This document shows positions 7,195 through 12,909 of a DNA stretch of 30,409 bases, in pieces. The notes under the pieces are model-generated. The model was not told where the DNA came from and ran no database searches. It worked only from the letters and a program-made list of their open reading frames with translations. How positions within the stretch are numbered: the stretch's first letter is position 1; each line of letters begins with the position of its first letter. A program made the position numbers and the translations under genes. The stretch comes from Bordetella parapertussis (GTDB lineage Bacteria > Pseudomonadota > Gammaproteobacteria > Burkholderiales > Burkholderiaceae_B), in NCBI GenBank assembly GCA_945903445.1, contig CAMDNZ010000039.1:1-30409 (forward strand). The letters run 5' to 3'.

Positions 7195-7578
7195 ATGGAC
7201 GACGTCACCCACTTTCTTCGTGGTGAAGGTTTGCAGCCCGCCGCGCAACGTTTCCTGGGCAGCGACTTTTTGCTTGGATACCGCATCGCTACAGAGCACT
7301 TTGTGCTGATCTATCGCCAAGAGGGTGAGCGGCTGCTGCTGTGCGATTTTGCCGCAGCGACGGCCGACGGTCAGGCCGTCATCGCACTTCGGACGCTGGT
7401 GCGACGCATTGCGAGCGCGGTACCTGCGGTGCGCTACGTCGATGCCATGATCCTGACCGCACCGCATGACGCTGCGCTGAATCGAGCTCGGGAGCGCCTG
7501 GCCGACCTGATGCTGGCCGAAGGCGCTCAACCGATCGTGCTACAAGACGAGCAATGGCTACGTTACCGCTGCCACTAA
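7195..7578 (+). CDS. sseE: SseE-like T3SS protein
   Basis: 127-residue soluble protein without signal or membrane segment, last gene of the translocon block. It matches the pattern I recall for Salmonella SseE. The N-terminus (THFLRGEGLQPAAQRFLGS) parallels SseE's EQWLRRHQVFTEPAYLGE, HFVLIYRQEGERLLLCDF parallels PYLVIYRIEAKEMIICEF, and the C-terminus GAQPIVLQDEQWLRY parallels GATFTQLDGDNWTVL. SseE sits after sseD in SPI-2, as here. The molecular role of SseE is poorly defined; the compact alpha/beta look would suit a chaperone-like role. GGAG lies about nine bases before the ATG. A resemblance to LcrR-type T3SS regulators cannot be excluded. Confidence 0.65.
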   Translation: MDDVTHFLRGEGLQPAAQRFLGSDFLLGYRIATEHFVLIYRQEGERLLLCDFAAATADGQAVIALRTLVRRIASAVPAVRYVDAMILTAPHDAALNRARERLADLMLAEGAQPIVLQDEQWLRYRCH

Positions 7579-7581
7579 GTC

Positions 7582-7608
7582 AGGAGGCCGACTGCGCGTC
7601 GGCCTCCT
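7582..7608. terminator. Hairpin ending the T3SS translocon block
   Basis: A perfect 11-base stem (AGGAGGCCGAC / GTCGGCCTCCT) with a 5-base loop TGCGC begins three bases after the sseE stop and lies between two convergent genes. There is no T-run on either strand, so it is either a Rho-assisted or RNA-stabilising terminator rather than a textbook intrinsic one. Confidence 0.65.
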
Positions 7609-7646
7609 CTGGACATGCCCGACCCACGCTGGCATTGTTGTGTTTT

Positions 7647-7979
7647 CTATTGTGGGCAAAGCCGGGCTCGGTGCGGATGGGCTTTCCGGACAGCGTGTGT
7701 CCGCCAGCGGTTGCGGACATACTCCAGGCTAAAGGGCGAAAGCTGCACCGCGTATTTCGGGTCCAGGTCCATCAACACGACTTCCACGGCTTTTTCGGGG
7801 GTGGCCTTGCTGTAGTACAGGGCGTTGATCAACGGAAGATGGCTCTCGATGAGCGCTCGCGAGTCTGGGCGGCCGAGTCCATACGCGCCTAACGCCAAGC
7901 AGATCGCGTCTTCCCATTCGATGCGTTTCAGGCTACATGCCGGATAGCGGTACTGGTGGCGGGCTTCATATTTTTCCAC
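7647..7979 (-). CDS. Hypothetical protein convergent with the T3SS operon
   Basis: 110 residues, basic at both ends (YEARHQYRYPACS; RNRWRTHAVRKAHPHRARL), with a helical middle (WEDAICLALGAYGLGRPDS, LPLINALYYSKATPEKAVEVVLM). The start is GTG, supported by a strong AGGAGG five bases upstream, so translation is likely even though the family is not recognised. There is no signal peptide or membrane helix. It lies tail to tail with the sseE-like gene across the hairpin and faces the intergenic region before the dehydrogenase gene. Its place between T3SS genes and an SsrB-like regulator makes a T3SS regulator, chaperone or effector conceivable. Nothing in the sequence settles this. Confidence 0.7.
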   Translation of the reverse strand: MEKYEARHQYRYPACSLKRIEWEDAICLALGAYGLGRPDSRALIESHLPLINALYYSKATPEKAVEVVLMDLDPKYAVQLSPFSLEYVRNRWRTHAVRKAHPHRARLCPQ

Positions 7980-8023
7980 AATGGCCTCCTCGATTTTTGT
8001 TGAGCTGGAATCTGTCGCTACTT

Positions 8024-8068
8024 GCTAACAAGGCTTGACTGGTTTGCTTGTTGGCCGTGCAAACCGGT
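8024..8068. promoter_or_regulatory. Interleaved dyads, possible operator
   Basis: Two overlapping inverted repeats. GCTAACAAG (8024-8032) pairs with CTTGTTGGC (8047-8055) at eight of nine positions. ACTGGTTTGC (8038-8047) pairs with GCAAACCGGT (8059-8068) at nine of ten, across an 11-base gap. Mutually exclusive hairpins or a regulator-binding site are both possible. The site lies about 45 bases upstream of the GTG start of the leftward gene. Confidence 0.4.
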
Positions 8069-8142
8069 AGACATCGAGCGCAGGTGCCGTTGTAGAAATT
8101 CTAGAGACGAGCAGGCGTTGGATCTCTCAGGTCAAAACCGTA

Positions 8143-8163
8143 AAAAAAACCGACAAGCGGTTT
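8143..8163 (-). terminator. Minus-strand intrinsic-terminator-like hairpin
   Basis: Read on the minus strand: AAACCG, loop CTTGT, CGGTTT, followed directly by further T residues, giving a run of about eight T. The stem is short (6 bases) but has the correct shape. It would stop leftward transcription coming from inside the dehydrogenase gene or a small antisense RNA before it reaches the 110-residue gene. Confidence 0.45.
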
Positions 8164-8398
8164 GAATCGGAATTTTCCAAGGCGCTCGGGGCGCGCTCGT
8201 GACGTTGGTGGGCGAATGGCGGTCGGTATGTGGCGAAGTGCCCGAGGCAGATGGGTGCATCGTTTGGATTTTCGACACTGCGTCATGCGGCTCGACTCGA
8301 TCCGGTTGACGCGTCTTTTTTTTTACCAAAGAGGTTTGTTGCAGTACGCCTAACGCGTTCTGCTTAGGATCGTCGAACGAATCGTTGAGGAGGCTTCG

Positions 8399-9185
8399 AT
8401 GAAGGCGCGCGATCCTAAGGTATTCATTAGGTTGCATAACGGTACGCCCATACTGTGTGATCTGAATACACAGAGCCGGTACGAGCTCGATTCTGAACAC
8501 TATGCACGTATTGCCGAACTGGCCGCAGGAGCACCGTTCGACGCTCAAACGATTTCGATCGAATACCTCGCTCAAATCCTGTGGAGTTTTGGTGCAATCC
8601 ATGGGCCAAAACGTCAGGCTCTCAAAGGCATGAATCTGATGTCTGTCGGTTATCGGCGCAGTGCGCCCTGCGCAGGGTCTTTGCAATCTTGCGAGGCGTA
8701 CGTTGTTTGCTTGCGCGTCGAAGGCTTAGCCGCAGGTGTTTATCACTATCAGTCCGAAACCTACGAGCTGGTGTGTCTGGATCGGCCCGTGGACGCAATG
8801 TTGCTAAGGGGATTGCTAAGTGGCCAGATGTTCGCAGGTAACTTTGTCGTTCGGTGTATTCATCACCTGCCGCTTCGAGAAACTATGGTGGAAGTATCCA
8901 AGATCGAGGGCCTATCGCGTTGCGCTATTAGACACCAGGGCGCTATTGCAAAGCTTTCTACTCAGTAGCACGGCGCTTGGCTTGCATACGTGGCCCACAG
9001 GCCCATTTTATGACGACGAGATCAACCGAATTCTGGGTGTCGATGGCGTAAGGGAAAGTGTGTTGCTGTTTGCAGGTGCAGGCTATGGCAGCGGATCGAC
9101 ATTTTGTCCCGAAGCGATCCAGGCGATTTCGAAGGCCAGGAAAGCCCCGCGTTTTACTGAGGGCGACACAAAGGACAAAATATGA
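8399..9185 (+). pseudogene. SagB/ThcOx-type flavin dehydrogenase, frameshifted
   Basis: The first frame runs from ATG 8399 (GAGG upstream) with an NGTPILCDLNTQSRYEL leader region, then RRSAPCAGSLQSCEAYVV (the FMN-binding arginine region) and GLAAGVYHYQSETYELV. The family pattern continues in another frame: FITCRFEKLWWKYPRSRAYR, ALLDTRALLQSFLLSSTALG, LHTWPTGPFYDDEINRILG. Dropping one base near 8852 joins the two into one product of about 261 residues, the normal size for SagB-type nitroreductase-fold enzymes. These oxidise azolines to azoles in peptide natural products or act on other substrates. Left alone, the first frame ends at 8968 after 189 residues. The second frame ends in an ATGA overlap with the transporter gene, which supports it as the ancestral 3' end. 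No YcaO or E1-like cyclodehydratase partner is present. Confidence 0.8.
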
Positions 9186-9805
9186 GCGGCCCATCGATGT
9201 TGCATGAGTTCAAACTCCTCATGACCGTCCAAGCTTATCCGGCGTTTCTTGCCTTCCGAACCATCAGAGGATTTTCTGGGTGGATTCAGGTGGCATTGGC
9301 ATACCCGGTACTCGTTTATCACTTCGGGGCCTCGCCTGCCATGTTGGGCGTGGCCGTGTTTCTGACCGGCATTCCATTCATTGTCTTGGGGCCATGGCTA
9401 GGCGGATCGGCCGATCGCCGCTCTCCGATCGCGATGATGGCGGTCGGAAGCGCTTACCGCGTCGCAGGATTGGTTGCGTTAGGTTGGGCGCCTTCGATAG
9501 AGATTTTTATCGTCGTCATGTTTTTCAATGCGGTGGCAGGCTCGGCTTCGGCAGCCGAGCCTGTCGTGCTGTCACGATTGTTAGCCGCCGAACAAATCCG
9601 ATCGGCAACGAGTATTGGCGGATTTTTAGACCTGGGCACCAAACTCGTGGCGCCTTTGATCGGCGTAGCCATCGCGTGGATGGGTGAGATGCAACGAGGC
9701 TACTACCTTCTTGCTTTCATGGCGGCGTTGTCGCTGGTTTGTGCGTTGATGTTGGGTAGGACCGTGGGTTGGGCGTCTCCTGCTGCGCCTGACCGACCCA
9801 AGTGA
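9182..9805 (+). CDS. MFS transporter, N-terminal half
   Basis: 207 residues with about six membrane helices (AYPVLVYHFG, MLGVAVFLTGIPFIVLGPWLGG, IFIVVMFFNAVAG, LVAPLIGVAIAWMG, YYLLAFMAALSLVCALMLG). The MFS loop motif between helices 2 and 3 reads GGSADRRSP. The ATG overlaps the end of the dehydrogenase frame as ATGA, implying coupled expression. A TGA at 9803-9805 ends it in what would be the central cytoplasmic loop of a normal 12-helix MFS protein; the frame then continues as the next entry. Substrate unknown; export of a metabolite made or modified by the upstream enzyme is a reasonable guess from linkage only. Confidence 0.8.
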   Translation: MSGPSMLHEFKLLMTVQAYPAFLAFRTIRGFSGWIQVALAYPVLVYHFGASPAMLGVAVFLTGIPFIVLGPWLGGSADRRSPIAMMAVGSAYRVAGLVALGWAPSIEIFIVVMFFNAVAGSASAAEPVVLSRLLAAEQIRSATSIGGFLDLGTKLVAPLIGVAIAWMGEMQRGYYLLAFMAALSLVCALMLGRTVGWASPAAPDRPK

Positions 9806-9811
9806 GGCAGA

Positions 9812-10417
9812 ATGCGCGAGCTGGCCAGAGCGTTTCGAGACGTTCCCATTCTTCGCCGCACCGTTTTACTCGCGGCTGGCACCGCCTTGACGATGGGTAT
9901 GCATACCGCTGTCCTGATTTTTATGTTGCGAGAGAATCAGCTAGCTGCAAGTGTCTATGGCATGAGCATGAGTGCAACGGCAGCCGGCTACATGCTTGCC
10001 ACGTTGACCATTCGAAGATGGATGGATGGCCGTGAGTTGCGGGTGATGACGCTATGCATTGCAGACTTTTGTGCCACCATATTGCTTCAAGGGGTATGGA
10101 GCATGAGCGATAGCAACATCGCGCTCTTGCCGTTGTTGGCGATATGGATGGCAAGCGGTTATTGCTTCGGTGGCAAGATGATGTGCTACATCGTGTTGAT
10201 GCAGACGCATTCGCCCAAAGACCGGGTGGGCCTGGTCATGGCAAGCAGTCAATCGCTCATGCTATTGATATTGCAGATTTCGCCATTGATCGGTGTAGCC
10301 ATTACCGAGTTCTATAGCGCAGGCTTGACGTACTTTATCGCGGCGATGCTGGGCTTGGTTGTCATGGGCTGGGTTTACCTTGGCCCTGAAAAATTCAGAA
10401 TCCAAATGATGTCTTGA
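9812..10417 (+). CDS. MFS transporter, C-terminal half (same frame, after TGA)
   Basis: 201 residues with six further helices (TVLLAAGTALTMGMHTAVLIF, MSATAAGYMLATLTI, LLPLLAIWMASGYCFGGKMM, LMLLILQISPLIGVAI, LTYFIAAMLGLVVMGWVYL). It is in the same frame as the preceding half, separated only by TGA plus two codons (GGC AGA) before its ATG. Together the halves give about 410 residues, a standard MFS length. GAGG four bases before the ATG, overlapping the upstream TGA, could allow independent initiation. So this is either a functional split transporter or the remnant of a nonsense-mutated gene. Confidence 0.75.
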   Translation: MRELARAFRDVPILRRTVLLAAGTALTMGMHTAVLIFMLRENQLAASVYGMSMSATAAGYMLATLTIRRWMDGRELRVMTLCIADFCATILLQGVWSMSDSNIALLPLLAIWMASGYCFGGKMMCYIVLMQTHSPKDRVGLVMASSQSLMLLILQISPLIGVAITEFYSAGLTYFIAAMLGLVVMGWVYLGPEKFRIQMMS

Positions 10418-10433
10418 AAAATGCCTTGTGGGG

Positions 10434-10451
10434 CGAGGTCGAGCTACCTCG
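10434..10451. terminator. Hairpin after the transporter gene
   Basis: CGAGGT and ACCTCG form a 6-base stem with a 6-base loop, 17 bases after the transporter stop. It lies between convergent genes (transporter on plus, SsrB-like regulator on minus). There is no T-run, so terminator function is uncertain. Confidence 0.35.
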
Positions 10452-10522
10452 GGCGATGGGGCCGAAGCATTGTCTGACTCAGATTCAGATCATTATCGGC
10501 TGCACCGATCAGCCACGGCGTG

Positions 10523-11167
10523 TTAGCAGTCCGACAATCCTAGTCGTCGGCTCCAGTTCCTCAAATCTCCGAGAGAGTCCGCATTGAGCATGCGCATCAG
10601 ACTAAGGCGGTGAGTTTCCACGGCCTTGAATTTCTTGCCCAACATCACTGCGATTTCTCGGTTGCGACGGCCTTCAGCTGCCAGCTTCAATACTTGGCGT
10701 TCGCACGGGCTAAGCATAATTGGACGTGGCTTGGGTGTTCCTATGGCCGGTGACTCCAGTTTCAACCCCGTGTCGATGTAAGTCCTGCCCAAAGTGGCGC
10801 ATTGCAGTGCCGCCAGTAAAACTTGGCGCGGGCTTTGCCTGGACACATAGGCCAGGGCCCCTGCGGCAAGGGCTGCATTGCTGCAACGCTCTTCGGCGGA
10901 TGCCACGACCACGACGATACGTAGTGATTCCCACCGACGGCGCAATTGATGAATTATGTCGATGCCGTCCAAGTCTTTTAATCCCCAATCGAGCAACACC
11001 AGATGGGGGCGTATGCGCAGACAGGCCTCGTAAACTGGTTGTGTGCCAAATTCAGTTCCAACGACCTCGACAGAAGCAGGAAACGAGAACAAATCGCGGA
11101 TCATGTTGAAAAGTAATGCTTGGTTTTCGACGATCAGAATGCGAAGTGGCGTGAATGTACAGTTCAT
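10523..11167 (-). CDS. ssrB: SsrB-like NarL/FixJ-family response regulator
   Basis: 214 residues. The N-terminal receiver (about 1-120) keeps the phosphoacceptor aspartate in HLVLLDWGLKDLDGIDII. It has ILIVENQ where the acidic pair (DD) is expected, and AYVSRQSPRQ where the conserved Lys should be. The C-terminal LuxR-type helix-turn-helix (LSPCERQVLKLAAEGRRNREIAVML, KAVETHRLSLMRML) binds DNA. The central QVLLAALQCATLGRTYID matches SsrB's QVLLAALQTVAVNKRYID, and SsrB activates SPI-2, so control of the neighbouring T3SS is the natural inference. The frame extends to a TTG at 11176, but ATG at 11167 is preferred. No sensor kinase gene (SsrA) is in the window. Confidence 0.82.
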   Translation of the reverse strand: MNCTFTPLRILIVENQALLFNMIRDLFSFPASVEVVGTEFGTQPVYEACLRIRPHLVLLDWGLKDLDGIDIIHQLRRRWESLRIVVVVASAEERCSNAALAAGALAYVSRQSPRQVLLAALQCATLGRTYIDTGLKLESPAIGTPKPRPIMLSPCERQVLKLAAEGRRNREIAVMLGKKFKAVETHRLSLMRMLNADSLGDLRNWSRRLGLSDC

Positions 11168-11275
11168 ACAACTCAATGTTTAAGAAATTTTAAGTGTGTC
11201 TGTTTATCATGATAGTGAAATCACCAATTGACTTTTATAATTTATTAATGATTTTAATTAGCTTTGGGCGTAAAA
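11168..11275. promoter_or_regulatory. AT-rich control region between ssrB-like gene and tcdA
   Basis: About 100 bases dominated by A and T (for example TTTATAATTTATTAATGATT at 11234-11253), unlike the GC-rich surroundings. It lies between divergent genes. On the plus strand a TTGACT (11228-11233) followed about 18 bases later by TTTTAA could be a sigma70-like promoter reading toward tcdA. Such regions are typical targets of H-NS-type silencers and of SsrB-like antisilencers. Confidence 0.55.
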
Positions 11276-11368
11276 GAATCCAGAGTCTTGATTCGACTCG
11301 GCTTTGGCATGCGATCGCTTGGGATGTGCTTGGGCGTGTACCCGCAGAACGCGTAATAAAATCGCGCC

Positions 11369-12205
11369 ATGAATGAGATTTCGCCAGATTTTGACGCTAC
11401 CCGCCGATTCGGCGGTCTATCCCGTTTATATGGCCCCGATGCGCCTGCTCGCCTGAACGCGGCCCACGTCGCGGTAGCAGGGCTGGGCGGTGTTGGGTCC
11501 TGGACGGTCGAAGCGCTGGCTCGCTCTGGTGTAGGAGCGCTCACGCTGATCGATCTGGATCACATTGCAGAGTCCAACGTCAACCGTCAGATCCATGCGT
11601 TGACGGGCACCCTGGGGCAGTCGAAAGTCGATGCCATGGCCGAGCGAGTGTTGCAGATCAATCCCACTTGTCGCATCACCCGAGTGGATGATTTTGTCGA
11701 GCCGGACAACGTGGCCGAGGTATTGCCCGGGCCCTATTCGATCATCGTCGACTGTACCGATCAGGCTTCGGCAAAGATCGCCATGATTTTGCATGCGCGC
11801 GCATTGCTAATCCCGTTGCTGTTGTGTGGTGGGGCAGGAGGTAAGACCGATGCCTTGGCTTTGCGGGCGGGCGATCTCTCCGAATCCGTCAACGATGCAT
11901 TGTTGTCCAAGCTGCGCAATAAGCTGCGGCGCGAATACGCTTACCCCAAGGCGTCGGACGCTCAGGGGCGTGCACGCAAGCGTGTCCCAAAAATGGGTAT
12001 TCAGGCGCTGTGGTTCGATCAACCTGCGATTCTGCCGGATGCAGGGTCGCAAACAGGCGAAACCGTCTCTCGGACCGAAGGTCCGCAGGGATTGTCTTGC
12101 GCGGGGTATGGTTCGGTGGTCACCGTCACGGCATCGATGGGCATGGCGGCCGCGCAGCGAGCGACTGCCTTTATCCTAAAAGATTCCGGTAGGTCTGGCG
12201 CTTAA
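11369..12205 (+). CDS. tcdA: tRNA threonylcarbamoyladenosine dehydratase TcdA (CsdL)
   Basis: 278-residue E1-like enzyme of the ThiF/MoeB superfamily. The nucleotide-binding motif GLGGVGSW is at about residue 37, followed by LTLIDLDHIAESNVNRQIHAL and GQSKVDAMAERVLQINP. The SIIVDCTDQASAK and CGGAGGKTD segments and the C-terminal GYGSVVTVTASMGMAAAQRA are as in E. coli TcdA. It uses ATP to cyclise t6A to ct6A at tRNA position 37. A promoter may lie in the AT-rich region just upstream; no strong ribosome binding site is visible before the ATG. It is convergent with pabC, and the two stop codons share the palindrome TTAA. This gene marks the return to core chromosome. Confidence 0.93.
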   Translation: MNEISPDFDATRRFGGLSRLYGPDAPARLNAAHVAVAGLGGVGSWTVEALARSGVGALTLIDLDHIAESNVNRQIHALTGTLGQSKVDAMAERVLQINPTCRITRVDDFVEPDNVAEVLPGPYSIIVDCTDQASAKIAMILHARALLIPLLLCGGAGGKTDALALRAGDLSESVNDALLSKLRNKLRREYAYPKASDAQGRARKRVPKMGIQALWFDQPAILPDAGSQTGETVSRTEGPQGLSCAGYGSVVTVTASMGMAAAQRATAFILKDSGRSGA

Positions 12206-12909
12206 GCGCAACGTGCAAGCACCACATCGAACCAGCCTCGCAAGCCATTCGATAGCCGCAAGCACTCGGCATGTTCGATGTCCGCCGGCATCAACGTGGC
12301 ACAGGTGACGAGATTGCGTGCCAGCAAACTCGATCGTACGGTGCCGGGCAGGCAACCGTCTTTTAGCAGGGGCGTCAGCCACACACCGTCTACCCGTGCA
12401 TACACGTTGGTTCGAGACCCTTCGCACACGGCACCACGTTCGTTCACATAGAGCAGATCGAACACCTCGGGATGCTTGGCCAGCCATTCCGTGGCCGAGG
12501 CGTACCAAGGCCGATGGGTGGTCTTGTGGCGAAGCAGGGGCTCGGTGCTGTCCAGCACCCCCGCTTCAGCGGCGTCGAGACGATCACGCGCCCATGCGAG
12601 ACCGGGCTTATCGTTTAGCGGCGGCAAGACAGCGGTTTCGATGAATGCCGAGCCGTTGGGCGCATAAAGCAGTCGCAAGCGCCAACCTGGCTTACCTTGG
12701 CTGGGGGACGGTGACGACTGCGTGGCCGGGGCGGTTAACGCTGCCACAGCCGCATGCACCCGATCTTCCAAACCGATTGGAACGGGCGCGAATCCCAGCG
12801 CCGCAGCCGAGCCAGCCAGACGACGGGCATGCTCGGCCCACAGCGCAATCGTGCCGTCCGGTGCGACATGCATGGTTTCGATCAACGCGTCAGGACGCGG
12901 GCTTTCCAT
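12202..12909 (-). CDS. pabC: Aminotransferase class IV, aminodeoxychorismate lyase-like PabC
   Basis: 235 residues of the fold type IV PLP enzymes. The probable PLP lysine is Lys129 in LLRHKTTHRPWY, followed by VNERGAVCEGSRTNVY (the Glu-Gly-Ser-Arg-Thr-Asn motif) and LLKDGCLPGTVRSSLL. PabC splits aminodeoxychorismate to 4-aminobenzoate and pyruvate for folate synthesis, and adjacency to pabB supports that role. D-amino acid or branched-chain aminotransferases share the fold. The frame is open to 12924, but the ATG at 12909 is chosen because AGGAG lies five bases upstream. It overlaps the pabB 3' end by 28 bases, so the two are translated from one message. Confidence 0.88.
   Translation of the reverse strand: MESPRPDALIETMHVAPDGTIALWAEHARRLAGSAAALGFAPVPIGLEDRVHAAVAALTAPATQSSPSPSQGKPGWRLRLLYAPNGSAFIETAVLPPLNDKPGLAWARDRLDAAEAGVLDSTEPLLRHKTTHRPWYASATEWLAKHPEVFDLLYVNERGAVCEGSRTNVYARVDGVWLTPLLKDGCLPGTVRSSLLARNLVTCATLMPADIEHAECLRLSNGLRGWFDVVLARCA

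Larger units (their letters stand above)
7980..8398. other. 419-base intergenic region with dyads
   Basis: No convincing gene. It should hold the promoter of the leftward 110-residue gene and that of the rightward dehydrogenase gene. It contains two interleaved dyads near 8024-8068, a minus-strand terminator-like hairpin at 8143-8163 and a poly-T tract at about 8317-8324. A TTGACT at 8035-8040 could be a -35, but the base run 17 bases later (TGCAAA) is a poor -10. Short open frames here lack ribosome binding sites. Confidence 0.5.

Noticed and set aside
8162..8353. Possible RiPP precursor peptide upstream of the SagB-like gene
   Set aside because: Starts at TTG without a ribosome binding site; composition (Arg-rich) has no leader/core pattern and no YcaO partner is present.
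8132..8686. Minus-strand open frame of 184 codons over the dehydrogenase 5' region
   Set aside because: Product is unordered and lacks any recognised motif; the plus-strand frame has family motifs.
11369..12205. E1-like enzyme as a cyclodehydratase partner of the SagB-like dehydrogenase
   Set aside because: Full-length match to TcdA including its C-terminal motif; separated from the cassette by the regulator and AT-rich region.
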